A stretch of DNA of 64,000 nt from Neobacillus niacini (lineage in GTDB: Bacteria; Bacillota; Bacilli; Bacillales; Cytobacillaceae): assembly GCF_023715415.1 (NCBI RefSeq), contig NZ_JAMBOB010000002.1, positions 248,001-312,000 on the forward strand, written 5' to 3'. The notes under the pieces are model-generated. The model ran no database searches and was not told where the DNA came from. It saw only the letters and a program-made list of their open reading frames with translations. Position numbers and translations under genes: made by a program. Of this stretch, positions 24,801 to 31,576 are shown in pieces. Within the stretch, counting starts at the first letter, position 1. Each line of letters starts with the position of its first letter.

Positions 24801-26137
24801 TTACTAAAGATTATTTGGATATTAAAAATGGTAAGAAAGCTGCCGAACCACTCGTCATCCGAGCAAATGAAGGTGAATGTATTCAGGTTACTCTTTCTAA
24901 TCAACTACCATTGGACCCACCTGAAAATCAAGCAGATCCTGCTTTGTTAATGGCTAATCAGGTAAATTGGAAGAATTCAAACCGAGTTTCCTTACACCCG
25001 CAAATGGTGAAGTATGATATGCAGGGATCTGACGGTGCAACCATTGGCTATAATTATGATCAAACTATCGGACCAGGTGAAAAAATTACCTACCAATGGT
25101 ATGCAGATAAAGAATATGGAGGAACTATACTTTATGACTATGGAGATATCCGCAGTCATCGACTACATGGTGCATATGGTTCGCTAATTATTGAACCAAA
25201 AGGCTCGAAATATCAAGACCCTAAAACCGGTAAAGAAATCATGTCGGGGGCAAGGGCAGACATTATTGTTCCGAATTCACCTGATTTTAGAGAACAGGTA
25301 TTAATGTTTTCAGATGGGCTTTATACCATAGGCAAGGACGGAAGTATCCCAACACCGGGGACTGCCGATCTTGACATGGAAGATCGGGGTGAAAAAGGAA
25401 TCAATTATAGCTCTGAGCCGTTTAAACATCGATTGGCAGCTAATCCGGATAAATCGCTCATTTTTAGTTCGATTATTCATGGTGATCCTTCAACTCCAGT
25501 TCCAGAAGCATATGTTGGAGATCCAATTCGATTAAGGGTCATGCATACTGCTGATCGATCGAGAGGTAGCGTATTTACACTTCATAGTCATCGCTGGCGA
25601 TATCAGTGGACAGATCCAAACTCTAAGCTTGTGTCCAGTCAGGGCTCACTTACGCCTGGAGAAACCTTGGATATAATCCCTGTACAAATTGATGGATTAA
25701 TAAACCAAGTAGGTGATTATGTTTTTCGGGAAATGAAGCTTAGGAGATATTTGGAGGGGGGGTTATGGGGGATGCTTCGAATCCATAATCAGCCCAAATA
25801 TCAACTGCAGACACTTCCTGACCGCCGTCCAGAAGTTCCCTATGACATTAGTGGGGTATTATCGTCTAATAGACAGTTTATTAACTTCCAATGGAAAACA
25901 AATAGTAACAAAGATATTGCCGGCTTTAACCTATATAGGACGACATCAACGGCGATGGGGTATCAGCGGATTAATAGTAGTTTAATTCGCACTTTATCCT
26001 ACAGTCTGCCAGTAAGTCAAACCAATCCTACATTTTATTACACGGTTACGACTGTGGATAAATTCGGGAATGAGTCGTTATATGCAAAACCTATTTTAGT
26101 AGATACAAATTTAAAAAGACCGGCATTGAGACGGTAA
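21878..26137 (+). CDS. Giant three-unit multicopper oxidase with C-terminal fibronectin-like domain
   Basis: The protein is 1419 residues from the TTG at 21878, chosen because AAAGGGGT (21863-21870) lies eight nt upstream; earlier in-frame GTG and ATG codons lack ribosome sites. One N-terminal membrane segment or signal (about 5-28) exports it. Three homologous two-cupredoxin units start near residues 109, 556 and 940, each with a Cys and a VYNxxGDxD motif. Copper ligands survive only in part. Unit 1 ends with HVFHLHGH (414-421) and WHCHLFPHYLEGM (H468, C469, H470, H474, M479). Unit 2 begins with HIH (638-640) and HDH (683-685). Other copies are degenerate, and unit 3 has none complete. Unit 1 has an acidic His-containing loop (324-345). 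A fibronectin III-like domain ends the protein. It resembles large metal-oxidising oxidases such as MnxG only in general plan; substrate (Mn, Fe, Cu or organic) is unknown. Confidence 0.9.
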   Translation: MKQKKSLLLLFSFLFLFSIVSLSIVFIVHSSELKHALTIEKVKSVTVSKTTIKQNSSNQHILKTANKSPSNETSTANSQPSEAIIQTKAAQTNTVPLSLTSLDMPNEKCLKGAPIRNFTIAAIQVDMVYNKFGDHDPKAKIYALQEDVEKIRQAITENPGKPVKEIQPLALRANKGDCIQVTFHNQLSEKASIHIEGVGYDVRGSDGTSAGYNPDSTAVPNTEIKYTWNASDEGTFFFYNGADLTYFTDPTGGRGTMGDGLFGALIVEPKGATWTDPVTGEELTSGLYADIHLPDKPDFREFTLFFHDGISAQFGTPPPPGTPEEEEHEEEEGVEPHGEEPHVEDLNEKELYAVNYRAEPMDERLKNAMGEDGKDATMFYSSWVFGDPATPITRAYVGDPVRYRVIGANSDENHVFHLHGHRWKSDTKKTNTVDSDTLNIGDTQTAELAFGAGYDKDKTGAPGDYLWHCHLFPHYLEGMWGLMRVFDKAQDDLLPLADRESPTSATQQKPGFPHYIPGEIGKRAPKPPDPELRPATESEKAALGALVPGAPNFDRCPKDAPVRKYDIVGIQTEIVYNNAGDRDKEGRMYVLAEDEQKVLNGEIRPRPLAIRANQGDCVEVTLENHLFNAKEPNALSIHIHFVAYDPLGSDGTTVGWNYNQGTEPGEKIRYRWYADEEGSIFFHDHMSAGEKGFHGTFGTLIVEPKGSKWLDPQTGREIKSGTEAMIVHPEKEDFREQVLIYHDFARLWDKNGNPLPLETNPANFKHAHGYAGVNYSNAPFFRRNNADPAYAFSSWVHGDPETPIIQSYTGDPIKIRLIQGAHETQHNFNLHGLAWKREAGVEDSELTSTQTIGISEQFTMDIQPNPVGVNQRDYLWSSQPIEDLWSGLWGFVRVWGEKTPILQKLPDRPSLKSSVVPWRVSQMKKNGSKPPKALTPGNPCPPGALVRKFDITAFMKDIVYNKFGDHDPFGMMFSLTKDYLDIKNGKKAAEPLVIRANEGECIQVTLSNQLPLDPPENQADPALLMANQVNWKNSNRVSLHPQMVKYDMQGSDGATIGYNYDQTIGPGEKITYQWYADKEYGGTILYDYGDIRSHRLHGAYGSLIIEPKGSKYQDPKTGKEIMSGARADIIVPNSPDFREQVLMFSDGLYTIGKDGSIPTPGTADLDMEDRGEKGINYSSEPFKHRLAANPDKSLIFSSIIHGDPSTPVPEAYVGDPIRLRVMHTADRSRGSVFTLHSHRWRYQWTDPNSKLVSSQGSLTPGETLDIIPVQIDGLINQVGDYVFREMKLRRYLEGGLWGMLRIHNQPKYQLQTLPDRRPEVPYDISGVLSSNRQFINFQWKTNSNKDIAGFNLYRTTSTAMGYQRINSSLIRTLSYSLPVSQTNPTFYYTVTTVDKFGNESLYAKPILVDTNLKRPALRR

Positions 26138-26162
26138 TAGTTGGTAGGTATTCATTTAAGTA

Positions 26163-26198
26163 GGAGGGGGAAGAAACAGTCTTGCTCCTCCATTTTTT
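26163..26198 (+). terminator. Terminator after multicopper oxidase
   Basis: GGAGG (26163-26167) and CCTCC (26187-26191) with AAG/CTT reinforcement inside form a hairpin followed by ATTTTTTTG. Confidence 0.75.
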
Positions 26199-26362
26199 TG
26201 AGTATTAATTCATAGGAAAATAACACTATATCACTGATAATAAATAGGTCTATCTATTTATTATATGGAATAAAATTGAAAAAAGGAAAGGGGTAATAGG
26301 ATGAAATGATCAGTAAACCTAGTTTTTTAATAGGTTGATAACTTAAAAAAGGTGGGATGTGA

Positions 26363-28228
26363 ATGTTGCCAAAAGGTAGGAGAAGGAAGAGAAAGAAAGC
26401 GTCAACTTTAAAAAGTGTTTTTCTTTTGGCCATAACAGCCGTATTAATCATTAGCAGTGGTATTTGGGGTGGTAATGGAGCTAATGCGGAATACGGAGTG
26501 CCAATAGAGGATATCCCAAAGCTTAAAAAAGTTGGTCCTATCGGGGATTATGGTTATCCTGTCTGGTACAAGGATTCAAATGATAAACGATTAGAGCTGT
26601 GTTTAGAAGGAGATAATCCACTTTGTGGTTTTCCACAAGGGGAATTTCCGAGTGACCCGGTCCTAAATGTTAAAACGGGTAACTTCCCGGGCGAGGCATT
26701 TTATCAGTTGGCAAGTGCCTCTATCACATTGCCTTCTGGAGGAGATGCAGATGCTGTATTCGCTCTTGAAGCGGCATGGGCAAATGAGCTTGTCCAAGAT
26801 GGGGATCAAATCGTATTCGGAAGGGTCCGGTTTCGAATAGACGATTTAAAAATCGGGGGTGAATACACCATCACTCATCCATATGGTGTGGATAAAATTA
26901 TTGCTACTCCTGAGGATAAGGATGAAACTGGAGTAAATGACCCCGGAGAAATTAGATTTGTTGAAGATATTGGTATAAATGGAGGATTTGAAGGAGCAAA
27001 AACAAGCCGCATTGGGACATTCCTAGAATGGGATACTGTAGATGATAGACCACCAGGGTTTGTAGGTGACCCGGATATCCCCCATAAGGTAATAAATGGA
27101 TATAATGGTCAAAACATTTTTAAAATCCAAGGACCAGAGATTGGCAGCGATGGTACATGTGGTTCAAACTGTGTCTCCACAGATTTATTCAGCCTAATGG
27201 GTAAAGAAGCAACAACTGCTGGTGTTGATGTCATGAGAGCTACATACAGCGAGGATATTGAAGGTGGTGGTACGATAGACGTATTTGCTTCTACAGAAGA
27301 AGATAAAGAATACACGATTGATGTTACAGGAGACGGAATGAGTGCAACAACAATGAGGGGAACAGATGGCCAGTACTTTGGTCGTTTAACATTTACTGGA
27401 GATGTCCCCGAGGAAATCATCGTCACGAATAAATCTGATATTCCAGTTAGTACCAAAAAGCTAAAACCTGTGGATCACATAACAGGAACTGTAAAATATG
27501 ATACAAATTCTGATACTCTTTTTATTTCGGCATCGTCCAGTGATAAATTGAATCCACCAACTCTTACAGCCAAAGGGTTCGGTGATATCCCAGCTTCTGG
27601 AACACTAGTCATAAATAAACCGGCGTATATTCCGCCAACCATTACTGTAACTTCTCAAGCTAAGGGAAGTGAATCTCTGCCAGTAAATGTTACAGCAGAC
27701 CCGGCAATTGCAAATGCGGGCGAAGCCCAAACCGTTAAACAAGGCTCATTGGTGACCTTGGATGGAAGTACTTCTATTAATGCAGCAACATATAAATGGG
27801 AGCAGGTAAGTGGTCCAGAAGTTCAACTAGATTTAGTAAACCCTGCAAAACCAACATTCACGTTCCCTAAACAGTTTATTCCAGTAAGCTTTAAATTAAC
27901 AGTTACAACCTCAAATGGTCAGACCTCAACAAATGAATCAATTGTTACAATTACACCAGCTCCAAATAAGCTTGCAACGCAATCGGTTATTTTTTCATCA
28001 AGTATAACTACATTAAACATAGTTGGAACAAGTGATGTATTTGGGCCGGGAGTAAGTGTCACAGTATTTAAAGGAAATCAAGAGCTCGGAAAGGCACTTG
28101 TCGGTCCTGATGGAAAATGGACCTTCAGCAGAAGGGGAATTTCTTTCATCACAGGTGATACCATCAATGCTGTATCCACTTCTGGTGGAAAACTAACGAA
28201 TGTACCGGTTACTATCCGTAACAGATAA
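26363..28228 (+). CDS. Secreted protein with PKD-like domain, partner of the oxidase locus
   Basis: I do not recognise the first ~430 residues of this 621-residue protein. A strongly basic N-terminus and hydrophobic core end in GANA, giving signal-peptidase cleavage after about residue 42. The N-terminal region contains two Cys pairs (CLEGDNPLC near 79-88, CGSNC near 263-267) and acidic beta-rich sequence. A PKD/immunoglobulin-like domain lies at about 445-531 (VTLDGSTSI, KLTVTTSNGQ), followed by another Ig-like beta domain (VFGPGVSVTVFKGNQELGKA) at the C-terminus. AAGGTGGGA precedes the ATG. It follows the oxidase gene after a terminator and may be a surface or matrix partner; that is inference. 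Confidence 0.8.
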   Translation: MLPKGRRRKRKKASTLKSVFLLAITAVLIISSGIWGGNGANAEYGVPIEDIPKLKKVGPIGDYGYPVWYKDSNDKRLELCLEGDNPLCGFPQGEFPSDPVLNVKTGNFPGEAFYQLASASITLPSGGDADAVFALEAAWANELVQDGDQIVFGRVRFRIDDLKIGGEYTITHPYGVDKIIATPEDKDETGVNDPGEIRFVEDIGINGGFEGAKTSRIGTFLEWDTVDDRPPGFVGDPDIPHKVINGYNGQNIFKIQGPEIGSDGTCGSNCVSTDLFSLMGKEATTAGVDVMRATYSEDIEGGGTIDVFASTEEDKEYTIDVTGDGMSATTMRGTDGQYFGRLTFTGDVPEEIIVTNKSDIPVSTKKLKPVDHITGTVKYDTNSDTLFISASSSDKLNPPTLTAKGFGDIPASGTLVINKPAYIPPTITVTSQAKGSESLPVNVTADPAIANAGEAQTVKQGSLVTLDGSTSINAATYKWEQVSGPEVQLDLVNPAKPTFTFPKQFIPVSFKLTVTTSNGQTSTNESIVTITPAPNKLATQSVIFSSSITTLNIVGTSDVFGPGVSVTVFKGNQELGKALVGPDGKWTFSRRGISFITGDTINAVSTSGGKLTNVPVTIRNR

Positions 28229-28240
28229 AAAAGAATTCGG

Positions 28241-28276
28241 GAGCCAGGTCCTTTTACATAGGAATCTGGCTCTTTT
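28241..28276 (+). terminator. Terminator after PKD protein gene
   Basis: GAGCCAG and CTGGCTC stem with CC/GG inner pairs around TTTTACATA, then TTTTCTTA. Confidence 0.82.
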
Positions 28277-28337
28277 CTTAATGCCTTTTTGCATGTAACT
28301 AGGTATAGGCTCATATGGTGTAGAGAGGAGGTATTAA

Positions 28338-29075
28338 ATGATAAATATAAATGGCCGGAATGTTAAGCCTGAAGAACTCCATAAAGAAATAATAAATAAT
28401 GAGCAAAGAGCAATGTTGAAGCAAATGTCAGCGTACCCTGTGATTTATTATTACCAGTCCCTTCAACAATTAAAATTTGAATTATTATTCAGAGAAAATA
28501 CGATAAAAGCAGCAAAAGCATTAGAAAAGAGCGGGATAAAGTTTACTACTTTTACTTATTCCTTTGCTAACAAAAACTATTGGAATCGATTAGCGAACGG
28601 AGGGTTTCTTTTACGAGAAGGGGTGAATCCTTCAGAAGGGATGGAAGATATACTGAAAAATGGGAAGCTATATGCCACTGAATGTTCTACAGGGATTGCC
28701 ATTGTGTTGTACATTGCAGTCCTATATACCATTGGACCAAGGGCATTTAATACCTACTTCAGGCGCCTTTTTTTAATGGATTGGCAATTTGACGAGGATC
28801 TCCCCGTTTATCATTCATTTGGGGAAGATTTTATCATTGGTGATGTTCTGCATTTTAAGAACCCAGATTTTAGTCCTAAGGAGCCTTGGTGGCGGGCCGA
28901 AAATGTTGTTTTTCTTGGAGATGACAAGTTCTATGGCCATGGAGTAGGGATACGTGACTCGAAGACAATCATTAACTTTTTAAATGGAAAAAGGAAAGAT
29001 AACCCCGATGAATCTGCCTATCTTATGCGTATGATAACAAGACCAAATTATAAAACAATATTTTTATTACGATAA
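28338..29075 (+). CDS. tgl: Spore coat protein-glutamine gamma-glutamyltransferase (transglutaminase)
   Basis: This 245-residue protein has the length of B. subtilis Tgl and its catalytic Cys at C116 in LYATECSTGIAIVLYI, with the conserved NPxFxPxxPWWRxENV and LGDDKFYGHGxGI segments. Tgl forms epsilon-(gamma-glutamyl)lysine cross-links between coat proteins such as GerQ during spore maturation. GAGAGGAGG precedes the ATG. Its presence marks the organism as a spore former; in this window it follows two genes for exported proteins, which raises but does not prove the idea that those are spore-surface components. Confidence 0.95.
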   Translation: MININGRNVKPEELHKEIINNEQRAMLKQMSAYPVIYYYQSLQQLKFELLFRENTIKAAKALEKSGIKFTTFTYSFANKNYWNRLANGGFLLREGVNPSEGMEDILKNGKLYATECSTGIAIVLYIAVLYTIGPRAFNTYFRRLFLMDWQFDEDLPVYHSFGEDFIIGDVLHFKNPDFSPKEPWWRAENVVFLGDDKFYGHGVGIRDSKTIINFLNGKRKDNPDESAYLMRMITRPNYKTIFLLR

Positions 29076-29081
29076 TGATTA

Positions 29082-29115
29082 GAGGAGCTTCCAAAATGGA
29101 GGCTCCTCACTTATT
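29082..29115 (+). terminator. Terminator after tgl
   Basis: GAGGAGCTTCC and GGAGGCTCCTC pair over 11 bp (one mismatch) around AAAAT, followed by a modest T-rich stretch (ACTTATTTAT). Confidence 0.7.
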
Positions 29116-29121
29116 TATATA

Positions 29122-29478
29122 TTAACAGTGTAATCTTCCGTCAAAATCGGCGCTAAGACGTTTGCTGATTAAATAATCCAGCTCACGCCGTTTTTCAACT
29201 TCCATTCTCACATTTAATTTTCGTTTATATTCTTCATAACATACTCCGTGTGCACTCAACATCGCTTTTTCCATTTCACTTGTATACTTTAGTTTCAAAT
29301 AATGGATAATGAATCCCTCCGGTTTATACCGCTTTAACGGCTTTATTGGTAACACAATTACAATGATAGCACTGCAAATATTTCCAAACAAAGTCGAAAA
29401 AACGGCATATACGGCGTTCAGCTTTACTGACATGGATACTCGTGAATATAACTCTTACGTCCTTAAAATTGATGCCAT
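29122..29478 (-). pseudogene. Unknown ORF interrupted by an in-frame TAA near its 5' end
   Basis: An open frame of 103 codons runs from an ATG at 29433 to 29122 but has no ribosome site. Upstream in the same frame lies GGGAGG (29481-29486) and an ATG at 29478, separated from the ORF by one TAA at 29455-29457 (codon 8). Without that stop the product would be about 118 residues, with one hydrophobic stretch (CSAIIVIVLPI) and a charged C-terminal half (EEYKRKLNVRMEVEKRRELD). The ribosome site is only 2 nt from that ATG, so the upstream start is itself doubtful. No family recognised. It may be a decayed gene, a sequencing error, or not coding. Confidence 0.4.
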
Positions 29479-29517
29479 ATCCTCCCAATAGGAGCTTGTA
29501 ATGTCTTTTCCTTACAA

Positions 29518-29556
29518 AAGAAAGCCCATTGCATTTGCAGCAATGGGCTTTCTTGT
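29518..29556. terminator. Strong bidirectional terminator
   Basis: AAGAAAGCCCATTGC and GCAATGGGCTTTCTT form a perfect 15-bp stem around ATTTGCA, lying downstream of the 53-codon minus-strand gene. Confidence 0.85.
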
Positions 29557-29580
29557 TATAGGTCGCAAATAAAAATCTTT

Positions 29581-29742
29581 TTAATTCATAGATTTATCTA
29601 GCATGAAATCAGCTTTTGGCAGAGTAATAATCTTGCCGCCAATTTGCACGTGTACGGTATCGTTGAAAATGGCCTTTACAATTCCCTTTAGCGAAACACT
29701 TGAGTTGATTGAGATATCTTTTTTATCAGATTGGTTTGCCAT
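29581..29742 (-). CDS. 53-residue hypothetical protein
   Basis: This short frame starts with ATG at 29742, preceded on the minus strand by GGAAGGTG with about eight nt spacing, and ends in TAA followed by a strong terminator. The product starts MANQSDKKDISINSSVSLKG, then reads IVKAIFNDTVHVQIGGKIIT and LPKADFMLDKSMN. The alternating hydrophobic pattern suggests a small beta-barrel of SH3-like type, as in other small Bacillus proteins, but no family is assigned. Complete gene signals on both ends make it likely real. Confidence 0.7.
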   Translation of the reverse strand: MANQSDKKDISINSSVSLKGIVKAIFNDTVHVQIGGKIITLPKADFMLDKSMN

Positions 29743-29898
29743 ATTAATCAACACCTTCCAAAGTTAATTATAAATATTATATATGAATAAAAACAAAAAA
29801 TGCGAATAAAAAGTCTCGAAATATCAAAAAATAAATAATTTGTTTTCATGTTATTTACAATCGACTGCCAAGGGGTGTCAACAGAGATTGAAATAACA

Positions 29899-29986
29899 TG
29901 AACTATAGTTCAAGTATTACATGTTAAAGTGAGTCTGTCAATAGAAACATGAACTGTGGTTCAATATTTAATTTTTGTGGTATACT
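29899..29986 (+). promoter_or_regulatory. Two TGAAC palindromes and extended -10 promoter of the tetR-sasA operon
   Basis: TGAACTATAGTTCA (29899-29912) is a perfect 14-bp palindrome. TGAACTGTGGTTCA (29950-29963) is a close second copy 51 bp downstream. TATACT at 29981-29986 preceded by TGG forms an extended -10, and the second palindrome covers its -35 region (17 nt spacing from 29963). The arrangement suggests autorepression by the TetR protein encoded immediately downstream, with two operators five helical turns apart. Confidence 0.75.
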
Positions 29987-30004
29987 AGTTTTGAGGTGAG
30001 AAAA

Positions 30005-30664
30005 ATGTCAGACCGAGAAGACCAGTTGGTTGGTGAGTTTCCCCTAATGCCTAAGCAGGAACGTGCCCAAATAAAACGGGATTTGTTAGTAAAAAGTGGA
30101 CATGAATTATTTATTTCTAAAGGATTTGAGCATACAACAGCCAAGGAAATCGCTGCACATGCAGGGGTAGCAACCGGTACTTTTTATCGCTACTTTTCGG
30201 ATAAACGACAGCTATTAATGTCTTTGTTAGAGGATCAAATTGAGATGTTAATGCCACCTGAACCAAAATGGGGCGTTTCAAATCCAGAAAGTATGTTAGC
30301 TTCCTTATTAGAACTGCATGATGAGCGTCTCAAGAAGATGGGCATGCAGCGATTACTTCCTGAATTACTTGCTAAAGATAAAGAGTTTGCGCAAGTTTTA
30401 GCAGCTGCAAAACAAAAGATTTTTACTAGGATTCTTTCTGGATTAAAAAGAGCTTACGATAATGATTTAACTTGGAACGATTTAGACTTGAATACCGTAA
30501 CTTGGTCGGTAATGACCCTAGCCGAGCATGCTCCAGAGAAAATGAAACAATGTGGGAACCAGACAGATTATCGTGAAGTAGCTAAGGTGATATGCCGTTT
30601 AATTTTCCCACCGGATGTCATGAAAAAAATAAACGCAAATGAAAAGGTAACAGAAGAAGAGTAA
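30005..30664 (+). CDS. TetR/AcrR-family transcriptional repressor
   Basis: This 219-residue protein has a TetR N-terminal helix-turn-helix (HTTAKEIAAHAGVATGTFYR then YFSDKRQLL at about residues 45-75) and a ligand-binding helical C-terminal domain without a recognised ligand signature. GAGGTGAG sits just before the ATG at 30005. It probably binds the two TGAAC palindromes in its own promoter and so also controls the alarmone synthetase gene 28 bp downstream. Confidence 0.9.
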   Translation: MSDREDQLVGEFPLMPKQERAQIKRDLLVKSGHELFISKGFEHTTAKEIAAHAGVATGTFYRYFSDKRQLLMSLLEDQIEMLMPPEPKWGVSNPESMLASLLELHDERLKKMGMQRLLPELLAKDKEFAQVLAAAKQKIFTRILSGLKRAYDNDLTWNDLDLNTVTWSVMTLAEHAPEKMKQCGNQTDYREVAKVICRLIFPPDVMKKINANEKVTEEE

Positions 30665-30692
30665 CGATTTCCGAAAGGATGTAAGTGATAGT

Positions 30693-31430
30693 ATGATAAA
30701 TACCCTTGATATGAAGGATTTAAAAGCAATTAAAATTGAATTGACTCGTTTTATGATGGCTTATAAATTTGCTTTGGACGAAATGACAACGAAAATTAAT
30801 ATACTGAGAGATGAATTTAATTATATTCATGACTATAATCCAATAGAACATGTTAAAACACGATTAAAATCACCTGAGAGCATCTTTGGAAAAGTTCAGC
30901 GCAAAGGGTTGGATTTCAACCTAGACAGTATAAAAAACAATATAAAAGATATAGCAGGTATGAGAATAACCTGTTCGTTTATTTCCGATATTTATGAAAT
31001 AAGTAGGATGATTGCCAATCAAAAGGACATTCGAATAGTAGAATATAAGGATTATATAAAAAATCCTAAGCCTAATGGTTATCAAAGCTTGCATATGATT
31101 GTAGAAATTCCGATTTTCATGTCCGATCGTGAGGAATTAACCTGTGTCGAGGTTCAAATCCGTACCATTGCCATGGACTTTTGGGCTAGCTTAGAACATA
31201 AAATTTACTATAAATATAACAAAGCAGTTCCTCAAAAAATGCTTGATGAATTAAAAACAACAGCAGAGATGGCTACACTGTTGGATAATAAAATGGAAAG
31301 TCTTCATATGGAAATGAAGAAAATGAAACTTGCTGACGAGGCTGAGGACAGCTTTCCGCCTATTGGCATTGGAAACAACAAATTGAAATTATTAGAGACA
31401 TTTATGGAAGATAAACTCGGAATCAAATAA
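30693..31430 (+). CDS. sasA: Small alarmone synthetase SasA (RelP/YwaC type)
   Basis: This 245-residue protein has only the RelA/SpoT synthetase domain, which makes (p)ppGpp from ATP and GDP/GTP. Key segments are IAGMRITCSFISDIYEISRM, KPNGYQSLHMIVE and VEVQIRTIAMDFWASLEHKI. The N-terminus and these motifs match B. subtilis YwaC (SasA) better than YjbM (SasB). It is about 35 residues longer than YwaC at the C-terminus (after about residue 215). In B. subtilis ywaC is a cell-envelope stress gene; here it is cotranscribed with a TetR repressor, an unusual arrangement that would tie alarmone production to a small-molecule signal. Confidence 0.92.
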   Translation: MINTLDMKDLKAIKIELTRFMMAYKFALDEMTTKINILRDEFNYIHDYNPIEHVKTRLKSPESIFGKVQRKGLDFNLDSIKNNIKDIAGMRITCSFISDIYEISRMIANQKDIRIVEYKDYIKNPKPNGYQSLHMIVEIPIFMSDREELTCVEVQIRTIAMDFWASLEHKIYYKYNKAVPQKMLDELKTTAEMATLLDNKMESLHMEMKKMKLADEAEDSFPPIGIGNNKLKLLETFMEDKLGIK

Positions 31431-31440
31431 TATTGAACCT

Positions 31441-31474
31441 GCCTATTACATTTTTACTGTAATAGGCTTTTTTA
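31441..31474 (+). terminator. Terminator after sasA
   Basis: GCCTATTACA and TGTAATAGGC form a perfect 10-bp stem around TTTTTAC followed by TTTTTT. Confidence 0.92.
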
Positions 31475-31576
31475 CTTATTTTTTTCAGAAACATGACTAA
31501 AAATTCAAAAAATTCTTTTATTAGTAAGATAAGCTGTTATATAATAGAAAATATCAATGAGTAAAGGGGGATTTAC

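Noticed and set aside
28298-28320. SigK-type promoter before tgl (CATATGGTG)
   Set aside because: The -10 has one mismatch and the nearest AC is 12 nt upstream rather than 16-17.
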